Shown: one piece after another, positions 16,073 to 25,265 of the stretch | Layout of the letters: every line of letters starts with the position of its first letter | Numbering within the stretch: position 1 is the first letter of the stretch | Source: Streptomyces spongiicola | Lineage (GTDB): Bacteria; Actinomycetota; Actinomycetes; Streptomycetales; Streptomycetaceae | Direction of reading: 5' to 3' | NCBI RefSeq assembly: GCF_003122365.1 | Contig: NZ_CP029254.1 | Coordinates: 4,365,501-4,429,500 of the forward strand | DNA: 64,000 nucleotides | Program-made: the position numbers and the translations under genes | Notes under the pieces: model-generated | Databases searched by the model: none | What the model was told of the DNA's origin: nothing | The model's input: the letters and a program-made list of their open reading frames with translations, nothing else

Positions 16073-19000
16073 TCAGGAGGGAGCCGGCAGGACGGTGGCG
16101 CGGAGTACGGTGCGTGCCGCCTCGGCCGGACGGGTGCGAAGGAACCAGTGGCCGCCGTCGGGCAGCTCGTGCACGTCGACGCGGTCGGCCAGCAGCCGCC
16201 AGTCGAGGCGCCGTTCGGGGGGTGCGGTGACGGGGTCGTCGGCGGCCACGACGACGGTGACCGGCGCGGACAGCTTCACGTCGGGCGGGGTCTCCAGGAG
16301 GCCGGCGAAATAGCGGTGCGCGGCCGCGCAGTCGTGGCGGTAGGCGGCGCCGACGTACTCGGCGCGCTGGGCGTCCAGTTCGCCGAGCGCGGTGAGGCCG
16401 AGGTCGGTACTCAGCCCGGCGGCGATCTCGGCGTCGCTTCCGCGCTCGAGCCGCTCGGCGGAACCGAGCCGCTCCGCCGCCTCGCCGAGCAGCTGCGCGG
16501 CGAGGAACACCCTCGCCACCCCGACACCTCGCTGCTCGAGCCTGCGCGCCGTCTCGACGGCCGGAGCGGTCCCGGAGGAGTGGCCCCACAGCAGCACCCG
16601 GGACAGGCCGAGCCCGGTGATCTCGTCGACGACCCGCTCGACCACCTGCTCCAGCGGGGCGAAGGGCTCGCGGGCTGCCGCCACGTCGTGGCCCGGCAGC
16701 TCGACCGCGTACACGGCGGGTCCGCGGCCGCCCAGGGCCCGGGCCAGCGGGTGGAAGTTCACCGCGTTGCCGCCCGCGTACGGGAAGCACACCAGCGCGC
16801 CGGCCCGCGCGTCCGCGGACTCCGACAGTCGCTCCAGCAGGCCGCCCGCGGCGGTGCGGCGGGTGCCCTGCGCCGCGGGCCGGGCGCCCGGGGTGCCCGG
16901 GGTGTCCTGGGTGTCCTGGGTATCCGGGGTGTCCGGGGTGTCCTGGGCATTCCGGGCGGGTTGCCGGCCGGTGCCGGTGCCGGTGCCGGTGCCGGTCTCG
17001 GTCTCGGTCTCGGTCTCGGTGTTGGGGTTGGGGTTGAGGAGGGTGGCGAGGTCGGTGAGGACGGGGTGGCGGGTGACGTCCTTGAGGGTGATGGCGCGGT
17101 CGAGGGCGATGGCGAGTTTGACCGCGGACAGTGAGGTGCCGCCGCGGTCGAAGAAGTGGTCGTTGCGGCCGATCTGCTCCGGCGGGACGCCGAGCACGGC
17201 GGCCCAGGCCGCTGCCAGCCGCTGCTCGGCCGCGGTCGCCGGCGCCTGGCGCCCACCGCCGCCGGCCGGGGCGGTGGCCTCCAGCGTGCCGGCCAGCGCG
17301 GTCAGCGCCTTCTTGTCGACCTTGCCGTTCGCGGTCAGCGGCAGCTCCGGCCGCCAGTGGAACACCGAGGGCACCATGTACGACGGCAGCACCCGCCCCA
17401 GCCCCGCCGCCAGCACCCCGCCGCCCAGTTCCTCCCGTGCGGTGTAGAACGCCACCAGCCGCTTGCCCGCCGGACCAGCGACCGGCACCACCGCACCGTC
17501 ACGCACCCCCGCCACACCCAGTAGTGCGTTCTCCACCTCACCGATCTCGATCCGGAACCCCCGGATCTTCACCTGCGCATCCCGCCGCCCCAGGAACTCC
17601 AACCGCCCCGACACATCCCAGCGCCCACGATCCCCACTGCGATACAACCGCTCACCCGGCCGCAACGGATCCGGCACGAACACCGCCGCCGTCCGCTCCG
17701 GGTCGTTCACATAACCCCGCCCCACACACACCCCCGAGAACACGATCTCCCCCGGCGCGCCCAACGGCACCGGCCGCAACCCCTCGTCCACCACATACAC
17801 ACGCACATTCGCCACCGGCCGCCCCACCAGCACCCGATCCACCACCCCCGTGATCACCTCGTGGTTGGTGTCGTCACAGGTCTCCGTCAGCCCGTAGGCG
17901 TTCACCAGGGGAATCCCCGGCTGCACCGCGAACCACCGCTCCACCAGATCCCGCTTCAGCGCCTCACCGGTCACCGACACACAGCGCACCCCACCCAAAC
18001 TCCGCGGCGTCCGCTCCAGCGCACTGACCACCGCCTCCAGATACGACGGCACCACCTGCACCACATCCACCCCGGCACCGACCACCGTGTCCATGAACCG
18101 CGACACATCCAGCACCGCGTCCTGCTCCACCAGCACCGTCCGCCCACCCACCAGCAGACCTGCCAGCAACTGCCACAACGAAATGTCGAAACACTGGGGC
18201 GCGACCTGCGCCACCGCACCGCCCTCGACGATCCCCAGATCATCGATCTTCGCCAGCAGGTGATTCACCAGCCCCGCATGCTCACACATCGCGCCCTTCG
18301 GCTCCCCCGTGGAACCCGACGTGAAGTAGATGTACGCCAACTGCCCTGCTCCCACCGGGACATTCAGATCACCAGAACCATGCCCCTCCGCATACGCCTC
18401 CTCCACCAACACCCGCGCCACTCCACCGACCCCAGCCCCAGTCCCAGCCCCACCAGTCCCAGTCCCGGCCCCAGCAGTCCCAGCCCCGGCCCCACCGTCG
18501 GCAGCAAGCGCCTGATCCAGCGAACCCGTACTCCCCGCCTCACTCAGCACCACCCGGCACCCCGCCCGCGACAGCACCGCAGCGATCCGCCCCGCCGGGA
18601 AACCCGGCTCGATCGGCAGATACACCCCACCCGCCTTGAACACCGCCAGCACCGACGCCAACCAGTGCGCATTGCGCCCCAGCACCACCCCCACCACGCT
18701 CTCCCCCTCCACCCCACGCACCCGCAGTGCGCGCGCCAACCGGTTCGCCCGCCCGTTCAACTCCCCGTACGTCCACACCCGATCCCCCTCCACCACCGCC
18801 ACCGCATCGGGATGCGCCCGCACCCGCTCCTCGAACAACTCGTGCGCCCGCAGCCCCGGCAACTCCCGCCGCCGACCCGCCAACCCCTCCACCTGGAAGG
18901 CCACCTCCCCCTCCGACACCACCGAGCCCAAACCCCCATCCACACCCGCCGCCATCTCCCCCAACGCCGCCAGGTGGTATCCCACGAACCGCCCCGCAGC

Positions 19001-19753
19001 CTCCCCGTCCAACACATCCACCCGATAACGCAACCCCAACACCACCCCGTCACCGTTCACCCCACCGGCGCCCCCACCCAGCACCGAAAACCGCGACACC
19101 ACACCACCATCCGCACCGGCGTCGCCCCGGCAGCCGCCCTCATCCCCACGCCCGTCCCCACGCCCGTCCCCACCAAAAGCATCGAACTCCACCTCGAACA
19201 ACGGCCCCGCGACCCCCAACTCCCGCGCCAGCTCGCCCACCGGGAACCCCCGATGCTGCAGCACCCCCGAAGCCATCCGATCCGCCTCCGCCACCACATC
19301 CCGCCACGTACCGGCACCACCCACCGCCACCCGGCACGGCAGCGCCCGCCCACCCCCGACCGGAACCCAACCCGTCACCACCTCGTCCTCGCCCGACAAC
19401 ACCCCCAGCACCCGCACATGGGCCGCCAGGAACAGCGACGACAGCGGCACACCCAACTCCCCGGCCACCCGCCCCAACCCCCGCACCAACCCGTCAGGGA
19501 CCGCCACCTCGCACACCCCGGAACCACCACCACCCGACGCGGGAACATCCGCCACCCACCGCGGCACCGCGGTGAACCCACCCGCCGCCAGCACCCCACC
19601 CCAGAACTCCCGGCCCGGGTCCGCCTGAGGTGCCGGTGCCGGTGCCGGTGCCGGTGCCGTCTGCGCCGTCTGCGCTGCCCGTTCCGTCCGTTCCGTCGGC
19701 GCTGTCCGTTCCTTCGGCGCCGCCTGCGCCGTCTGCTCCGTCTGCGTCTCCAT
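16073..19753 (-). CDS. NRPS: partial condensation-like region, adenylation, carrier, thioesterase
   Basis: This is a 1226-residue synthetase. Residues about 45-290 resemble only the C-terminal half of a condensation domain, and no HHxxxDG is present. A full adenylation domain follows (YFTSGSTGEPKG, NAYGLTE, YRSGDRGRW, LTANGKVDK). The carrier has GGTSLSAV with the phosphopantetheine Ser. A 55-residue Thr/Glu/Gly/Pro low-complexity linker leads to a type II-like thioesterase with GHSSG. Given the SbnA/SbnB genes, the adenylation domain most likely loads diaminopropionate, which is inference. The start ATG at 19753 has GGGAG upstream. It sits 12 bases after the Pls-type gene in the same operon. 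Confidence 0.9.
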   Translation of the reverse strand: METQTEQTAQAAPKERTAPTERTERAAQTAQTAPAPAPAPAPQADPGREFWGGVLAAGGFTAVPRWVADVPASGGGGSGVCEVAVPDGLVRGLGRVAGELGVPLSSLFLAAHVRVLGVLSGEDEVVTGWVPVGGGRALPCRVAVGGAGTWRDVVAEADRMASGVLQHRGFPVGELARELGVAGPLFEVEFDAFGGDGRGDGRGDEGGCRGDAGADGGVVSRFSVLGGGAGGVNGDGVVLGLRYRVDVLDGEAAGRFVGYHLAALGEMAAGVDGGLGSVVSEGEVAFQVEGLAGRRRELPGLRAHELFEERVRAHPDAVAVVEGDRVWTYGELNGRANRLARALRVRGVEGESVVGVVLGRNAHWLASVLAVFKAGGVYLPIEPGFPAGRIAAVLSRAGCRVVLSEAGSTGSLDQALAADGGAGAGTAGAGTGTGGAGTGAGVGGVARVLVEEAYAEGHGSGDLNVPVGAGQLAYIYFTSGSTGEPKGAMCEHAGLVNHLLAKIDDLGIVEGGAVAQVAPQCFDISLWQLLAGLLVGGRTVLVEQDAVLDVSRFMDTVVGAGVDVVQVVPSYLEAVVSALERTPRSLGGVRCVSVTGEALKRDLVERWFAVQPGIPLVNAYGLTETCDDTNHEVITGVVDRVLVGRPVANVRVYVVDEGLRPVPLGAPGEIVFSGVCVGRGYVNDPERTAAVFVPDPLRPGERLYRSGDRGRWDVSGRLEFLGRRDAQVKIRGFRIEIGEVENALLGVAGVRDGAVVPVAGPAGKRLVAFYTAREELGGGVLAAGLGRVLPSYMVPSVFHWRPELPLTANGKVDKKALTALAGTLEATAPAGGGGRQAPATAAEQRLAAAWAAVLGVPPEQIGRNDHFFDRGGTSLSAVKLAIALDRAITLKDVTRHPVLTDLATLLNPNPNTETETETETGTGTGTGTGRQPARNAQDTPDTPDTQDTQDTPGTPGARPAAQGTRRTAAGGLLERLSESADARAGALVCFPYAGGNAVNFHPLARALGGRGPAVYAVELPGHDVAAAREPFAPLEQVVERVVDEITGLGLSRVLLWGHSSGTAPAVETARRLEQRGVGVARVFLAAQLLGEAAERLGSAERLERGSDAEIAAGLSTDLGLTALGELDAQRAEYVGAAYRHDCAAAHRYFAGLLETPPDVKLSAPVTVVVAADDPVTAPPERRLDWRLLADRVDVHELPDGGHWFLRTRPAEAARTVLRATVLPAPS

Positions 19754-19765
19754 CGGTAAGCTCCC

Positions 19766-22342
19766 TCAGCCTCGCCCGGGCGCCGGTCGCCCGTGCTGCG
19801 GACTGCCGTTCAGCGCGGCGGGCTGGTAGGCGTTCCCGCGTGCCTCGGCGGCCGGGTTCCCGACCCAGCGCGCGTGGGCGGGCACCTCCTCGCCCTTCAT
19901 CAGGAAGGCGTCGGCGGCGAGCTGCGCATGGTCGCCCATCGTCACGCCGTAGTGGACGAGGGCGTTGACGCCGACGGTGCATCCGGTACCGAGGACGATG
20001 TGATCGGACTTGAACGTGCCGTCCTCCTGGGAGTGGCACTGGATCGTGCTCCCCTGGTTGAGCGTGCAGAAGTCGCCGATCGTGGTCAGCGTCCGCTCGG
20101 TGAGCCCCGCGCCGTCGTCGAAGACCCGCTTGCCGACGCGCACGCCCAGCATCCGCCACAGCAGCGTCTTGTAGGGCGTGCCGCTGAAGATCTTGAGGTA
20201 CTGCTCGGGCACCTTCCAGAGGCGCTCGTGCCACCAGAAGTAGGGGTCGTAGATGGAGCAGATCTTGGGCTCCAGCGGGCGGAAGCGGGTGATGAGGCGT
20301 TCCGACAGGGTGAAGAAGCACCCCGTGAACGCGAGGGCGGTCGCGAGATACAGAGCGATCACGAGGGGGCCGAAGACACCGAACACATCGAGGGTCGCCA
20401 GTGCGCAGACCATCAGCACGAACGCGTGCACCCAGCGCAGGAACAGCCAGAAGGCCATGGTGCGGAGGTTGTAGCGGTTCTTGGCGGCCAGGTTGCGGCG
20501 GAACTCCTCGCCGGTCCGCAGATGGTCGAAGCGGGTGTCGCGTTCGACGGTCCGCGGAACCTCGAAGCACGGCGCGCCCAGCAGTCCGGTGCCCTCTCGG
20601 ACCTCACCGTCGAGCGGGATCATCACCTTGGTCGCGAGCAGGGTGTTCTCTCCGGTCCTGCCGCCCGCCGGGTAGCCGATCCCGTTGCCGAGGAAGCTGC
20701 GCGGGCCGATGACGGTCCGGCAGACGCGGAACGAGGTCCCCGAGAACTCCGCGTTCATGACGGAGAGCCCGTCGGCGACCATCGTGCCGCTGCCGACGGT
20801 GGTGAGGTACGGGGACTCGTGCTTCACATGGGTGCCGAAGTTGGACCCGGTCTGCTCCACCTTGGACAGGTCGTAGCCCAGGAAGCGCAGGTAGTGGACG
20901 ATGTACGAGCTGTCTCCGAAGAGCCAGCCGAAGAACCTGACGTTGGTCATCCGCGCGATCATCCGGTGCAGCGAGTACTGGAGGCCGTACAGCGGATAGA
21001 CCCGGTCCGGCCTGATCGCCAGACTGAGCAGCCGCGGCACGGTGAACAGCCAGGCCAGACCGAGGACGATGGAGCCGAAGAAGAGGACGACGGACAGGAT
21101 CAGGGCGTCGACGTAGAGGCCCGCGGACGTGAGCTGCGCGCCGGGGGCGAGCAGCCGGCTCAGCACCGGGATCTCCGTGACCACGATGTACGCGCCGCCG
21201 ACCATGAGCGGGACCGAGAACGCGAACAGCTGGAGCACACTGCCGAGCCCGAACAGCGTCCGCCGCAGGCTGCCGCAGCTCGCCGCCGGGACCCGCACGT
21301 AGTCGACGTCGGTGCGTTCGGCGGGGGACCCGTGCCAGCGCTCCCCGTCCGGGACCGCGTCACCGCTCTGAAGGGCGGACGCGTGGCCCAGTTGGCTGCG
21401 GTCGCCGATCGCCGTGTCGATGTCCAGCACCGTCTTCTCACCGACGAACGCGTCCCGCCCGATCGTGACCCGGCCCGTCTGGATACGTCCGGCGTGGGCG
21501 CGGTAGCCGGCGAAGTGGGAATCCTTGCGGACGACCGTGCCGGCGCCGATCGTCACGAGGTCGGTGCACACCGGAACGCTCTGGGAGAGAATGGTGACGT
21601 TCTTTCCGATACGGGCGCCGAGGGCGCGCAGATAGAGCACATACAGTGGATTCCCGACGTAGAATCGCATCGGGTTCGCGTTGACCAGTGCCTTGACGGT
21701 CCAGAACCGCAGATAGGCCAGGCCCCAGACGGGGAAATCCTGCGGCTTCCAACGGCCGACGAGAATCCATTTGGCGGCGATGGGAAAGAGGCAGAGTGCC
21801 AGTATCGCCGCGCTTCCGAAGACCATGGACCGCAGATACAGGTGCAGCAGGCCGGAGCCTCGGGAAACCCACTCGTATCCGCGGATGGTGACGGTCCCCA
21901 CGGCGAAGCAGTAGGCGAGGAAAATCAAAGTCTGTGCCGTGCCGCACAGCAGATGGGCCCTTTTGCTCACGGGCGTGACGGTCTCGGCGGGCTCGGACGT
22001 CCGCGCCGATTCGGACGCGGGCGCCTCGTCCACGAGCGCGGTCACCAGGCTGCGGATCGTCGGGTACTGGTAGATGTCCTTCATCGACACCGGGGGGAGG
22101 CCGTCGCACTTCCTGACCCGGGCGCAGAACTGTGCCATGACCAGCGAGTTGGCACACAGGTCCTCGAAGAAGTGGCTGTCGACCGATATCTGCTCGGCCT
22201 TCACCAGGCCGGCCAGCAGTTCGGTGAAGTCCCTCTCGGCACCTGTCGTTCCCGTTCCCGCCGCCGTGCCGTTGACCCGGCGCTGTGTGAGCGCCGAGTC
22301 ATCCGGCTCGGGCGTCAGGACCTCGACAGACTTTTCCACCAT
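19766..22342 (-). CDS. Carrier domain fused to a Pls-type membrane C-terminal region
   Basis: This is an 858-residue protein. Residues about 38-105 form a carrier domain with Ser66 (LCANSLVMAQF). The rest matches the terminal region of poly-epsilon-lysine (Pls) synthetases: predicted membrane helices in pairs alternating with left-handed-beta-helix (hexapeptide) soluble domains (TIGAGTVVRKDS, IGDRSQLGHAS, VLGTGCTVGVNALVHYGVTMGD). In Pls these tandem domains form isopeptide bonds. Here the adenylation domain is on a separate protein, unlike known one-piece Pls or PDAP synthetases. The ATG at 22342 has GAGGAG 5 bases upstream. It is the first gene of the operon and should be an inner-membrane protein. 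Confidence 0.88.
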   Translation of the reverse strand: MVEKSVEVLTPEPDDSALTQRRVNGTAAGTGTTGAERDFTELLAGLVKAEQISVDSHFFEDLCANSLVMAQFCARVRKCDGLPPVSMKDIYQYPTIRSLVTALVDEAPASESARTSEPAETVTPVSKRAHLLCGTAQTLIFLAYCFAVGTVTIRGYEWVSRGSGLLHLYLRSMVFGSAAILALCLFPIAAKWILVGRWKPQDFPVWGLAYLRFWTVKALVNANPMRFYVGNPLYVLYLRALGARIGKNVTILSQSVPVCTDLVTIGAGTVVRKDSHFAGYRAHAGRIQTGRVTIGRDAFVGEKTVLDIDTAIGDRSQLGHASALQSGDAVPDGERWHGSPAERTDVDYVRVPAASCGSLRRTLFGLGSVLQLFAFSVPLMVGGAYIVVTEIPVLSRLLAPGAQLTSAGLYVDALILSVVLFFGSIVLGLAWLFTVPRLLSLAIRPDRVYPLYGLQYSLHRMIARMTNVRFFGWLFGDSSYIVHYLRFLGYDLSKVEQTGSNFGTHVKHESPYLTTVGSGTMVADGLSVMNAEFSGTSFRVCRTVIGPRSFLGNGIGYPAGGRTGENTLLATKVMIPLDGEVREGTGLLGAPCFEVPRTVERDTRFDHLRTGEEFRRNLAAKNRYNLRTMAFWLFLRWVHAFVLMVCALATLDVFGVFGPLVIALYLATALAFTGCFFTLSERLITRFRPLEPKICSIYDPYFWWHERLWKVPEQYLKIFSGTPYKTLLWRMLGVRVGKRVFDDGAGLTERTLTTIGDFCTLNQGSTIQCHSQEDGTFKSDHIVLGTGCTVGVNALVHYGVTMGDHAQLAADAFLMKGEEVPAHARWVGNPAAEARGNAYQPAALNGSPQHGRPAPGRG

Positions 22343-22403
22343 GCGAGCTCCTCGAGGAAATGCCGGTCGCCATCGTCCCTGCGCCCGGCACTCGTTGTCC
22401 TCA

Positions 22404-22426
22404 CGCTCCGGTGGATGACCGGAGCG
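22404..22426. promoter_or_regulatory. Inverted repeat upstream of the diaminopropionate operon
   Basis: CGCTCCGGT and ACCGGAGCG form a perfect 9-bp inverted repeat around GGATG, 62-84 bases upstream of the operon's first start codon (22342, minus strand). It could be an operator or a leader hairpin. No regulator gene is adjacent, so the partner is unknown. Confidence 0.4.
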
Positions 22427-23374
22427 AGCAATCCGGAAGTCACGCGGTCGTGAACTCTTCTCCGGTCACAATCACGATCACAGTCTCCGCCGTGCATCCC
22501 GGGGTTGCCACTCGGACCCGCTCCCGACGGACTGCTCCCGGCGCGGCGGTGGGGCTGATGACTCCCGGCCACGGAACCGCCGGTGACCGGCGGTCCGGTC
22601 ACCGCATCAAAGCTCTTGTCATCGTCGGCACGAGGCGGTGTCCCCCCTGCCGACCGCTGGTCACAGCCGCCTCGGAGGCGCTTGAACCGCACCCGTCTGC
22701 TATTCGGCGCCGGCACCCCGAACGGATGGGAAATCCTTCAATCAAATATTCTCGAAGCTCCGGGGAGAATTCGGCCGGACGGGTGAAGGCGTAAGCGACG
22801 CGAACGGGCGAGGCGAACGGGCGAGGCGAACGGGCGAGGCGAACGGGTGGCCGGAAGGGCGGCCGGACGGGGCGTCCCGGGGGCGGTGAGAGGCGCCGGA
22901 CGGGGAGGTCCGAGCGCCGCTGTTCCCCGGGATGGCGCGGCCGGGGAGGGGCGTGCCCGCGGGTGCGCGGGAGCATTCTCGGTCCACATGCCGGCGACGC
23001 TGCCGGAGCAGACGCGCCCGCGCGCGGGAGTGTTCGAGCCGCACGTCGTCGCCGGCGCCACGACCCGGCGCCACGACCCGGCGACGCGACCCGGGGCGCG
23101 CCCGTGGGCGGGCGGGAGCGTCCGCGCATGGGCAGAGATCGGCAGGATCCTCGGCGGCACGCCCGCGGGCGGGCGCGCGGGAGTCGCGGCCCGGATGGGT
23201 GTGTCCGAGCGGACCGGGCACGCCCGCGGGCAGGCCCGCGGGAGCATCACGGATCCCGGTGACGGTGTCCGCACGCTGCGTGACGGGCTTGCCCGGGGCT
23301 CTGCGGCGGCTCCCGGGCCCGGCCGGAGCGGGGAGGCGGCAGCCGTTCGCCGCACCGGGCCGGCCTGCGGCCGG
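22427..23374. other. Non-coding gap with a 13-bp tandem repeat
   Basis: I see no gene that stands out. A 13-bp unit (CGAACGGGCGAGG) is repeated nearly four times at 22801-22850. The stretch should contain the promoter of the minus-strand operon starting at 22342, but no consensus pair is clear. Overlapping open frames on both strands here have no domain features. Confidence 0.55.
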
Positions 23375-24850
23375 TCAGTCCCCTCGGCCCGGTGCCCACC
23401 GCCCGGCCAGGGCCTCGTCGACGGACTCGGTCAGCCGGGTGAGCCGTCGGCGCTCTGTCGCGTCCAGGTCCCCGGTGTCGACGGCGGAGCGCAGCCGGGC
23501 GAGTGCGGCGGTGATCGGCGGGTGCTGCCCGGCGGCGCCGCACCAGGCGATCTCCCGCAGCAGCGCCGCGATACGGGCCAGCACGGCGGGCTCCCCGGCT
23601 CCGTAACGCAGGGGCTGGTCCACCGCCAGTCCCAGCAGGTCGCTCAGTCCGGGGCGCCGCAGCACCACCCTGACCCGCTGGTGGTCGTCGAACAGCAGCC
23701 GGGGGCCGAGGTCGCGGCGCACCATCTCGCACAGCAGGGCGGAGGAGTGGGACAGGGCGTGCACGGCGGTGGTCGGGTCGTTGATGCCGGGGGAGAGGGC
23801 CTTGGCGGCGATGTCGGTGAGCTGCCGGAGCCCGAAGGCGACGTCCTGGAGGTCGGTGCGTTCGGTACCGGTCCGCACGGCCTCGGGGACCTCTGCGGCC
23901 AGGCGCGTACGGGTTTCCTGGGAGAACGGTTCTCCGGAGCGCGGCCAGGCGGCTCCGACGGGTGTCCCGGCGATCAGCGAGCTTCCGGGGCGGCGGTCGA
24001 TGAGCACCACGGAGTCGGTCTCGATGGCCGTGTTCAGCAGGGCCGCCTCGTCCACATGGGTGAGGAAGCCGGAGGTGCCGGCGGTCAGGGTGAGCGCGTT
24101 GGCGGGCGGTTCCGGTACTGCGGCCGGCGGTGGCGGGGCGGGCGGGCTCCCGGTGGCGGAATCGCCGGAGGAGGCCTCCCGCTTCTCCGGGCGGAGCCCG
24201 TCCCGCTTCTCCGGGCGGAGCCCGTCCCGCTTCTCCGAGCGGAGCCCGTCCTGCTTCTCCGGGAGGAGCCGCTCAAGGGTGCGGTCGGCATCGGAGTGGA
24301 CGCTGTTCATCATCGTCTCGACCCGGATCTCGCGTGCCAGGTGGGACAGGAACAGCACCAGGGCGAGCAGGCTCGCGAGGGTGAGCACCAGCGCCGCGGT
24401 GACCGACACCTGGGGGACGAACCCGGTCCGCCCGTCCTCGCCGGTGCGCACGCTGCGCAGCACGGTCAGGGCGAACGTGAACGTCGCGAGGAACAGCGCC
24501 AGGGTCGTCTGGACGTACCGGTCGGCGGTGAAGGTGCGCAGCAGCCGCGGGGAGAACTGGCTGCTCGCCAGTTGCAGCGTCAGCACGGTCAGCGAGAAGG
24601 TCAGCGCCGTGACCGTGACCAGCGAGCCGGCGATCGCCTCCAGCACCGAGCGCGCGGCGTCCGAGGTGCCGCTGTAAAGGTAGGTCCTGAGCCACGACGG
24701 CATGTCGCTCTGGAACCGCTCGTCCAGCAGGGGCAGCCCCACGCCGGCGACGACGGCGAGTGCGATGCCCAGCGTCGGCAGCGGCCACAGCTGGACCCGG
24801 AGCGTGTCACGCATCGGTGCGGGACCCGGGGGCCGCGGCGCTGGCGCCAT
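23375..24850 (-). CDS. DUF2254 family membrane protein
   Basis: This is a 491-residue protein of the DUF2254 family, whose biochemical role is not established. Four hydrophobic segments lie in the first 180 residues (GIALAVVAGVGLPLL; TALTFSLTVLTLQ; FLATFTFALTVL; LVLTLASLLALVLFL), followed by a soluble C-terminal half with the typical DIAAKALSPGINDPTTA motif. A Lys/Arg/Gly-rich insertion made of 24-bp repeats (EKRDGLRP units, near 24175-24265) separates the two halves. The start may be 24850 or the internal ATG at 24814; neither has a strong ribosome site. It appears to be a single-gene transcription unit. Confidence 0.82.
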   Translation of the reverse strand: MAPAPRPPGPAPMRDTLRVQLWPLPTLGIALAVVAGVGLPLLDERFQSDMPSWLRTYLYSGTSDAARSVLEAIAGSLVTVTALTFSLTVLTLQLASSQFSPRLLRTFTADRYVQTTLALFLATFTFALTVLRSVRTGEDGRTGFVPQVSVTAALVLTLASLLALVLFLSHLAREIRVETMMNSVHSDADRTLERLLPEKQDGLRSEKRDGLRPEKRDGLRPEKREASSGDSATGSPPAPPPPAAVPEPPANALTLTAGTSGFLTHVDEAALLNTAIETDSVVLIDRRPGSSLIAGTPVGAAWPRSGEPFSQETRTRLAAEVPEAVRTGTERTDLQDVAFGLRQLTDIAAKALSPGINDPTTAVHALSHSSALLCEMVRRDLGPRLLFDDHQRVRVVLRRPGLSDLLGLAVDQPLRYGAGEPAVLARIAALLREIAWCGAAGQHPPITAALARLRSAVDTGDLDATERRRLTRLTESVDEALAGRWAPGRGD

Positions 24851-25127
24851 CGGCCGTGGTGGTGGCCGTGTCGGCCGCGGTGGTGACCGGTGGACCGGCC
24901 CGCGAGGGGGCCGGGGAGCCAGCGGCGGCCGATGTGTTCCCGGAGGCGTGGAGACGGGGGGACCGCTTCCGTGTCAGCACGAGATCAGGCTACCGAACAC
25001 CGCGGAAGGCACATCTTCTGTGATCCGGTTCTGTGGTCCGGGTTCTGTGGTCCGGTTCTGTGGTCCGGGCGTATCGCTCGTCGCCGCCCGGCCGCGGCGC
25101 GATGCCGGCCCTCGACCGCCCGGACGA

Positions 25128-25175
25128 CCCCGGCCCGTACGGCTCGTCCTGTGGAGCGCGTCGTACGGGCCGGGG
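25128..25175 (-). terminator. Terminator-like hairpin downstream of the secreted repeat protein
   Basis: CCCCGGCCCGTACG pairs perfectly with CGTACGGGCCGGGG (14-bp stem, 20-base loop), about 90 bases beyond the stop of the minus-strand gene at 25266. No T-run follows. The surrounding gap 24851-25265 has no gene and also carries a tandem TTCTGTGGTCCGG repeat at about 25023-25070. Confidence 0.45.
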
Positions 25176-25265
25176 CTCGCGGCGGTGGGGCCGGCCGGGC
25201 CGGTGGGTGACGGGCCGGCCGGTGGCGGGGTCGGGTGACGGGCCGGCCGTGGGCGGGTGGTGGGG

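Noticed and set aside
22315..23129. Overlapping minus-strand open frames in the gap after the Pls-type gene
   Set aside because: They have no domain features or ribosome sites, and their composition is repeat-like.
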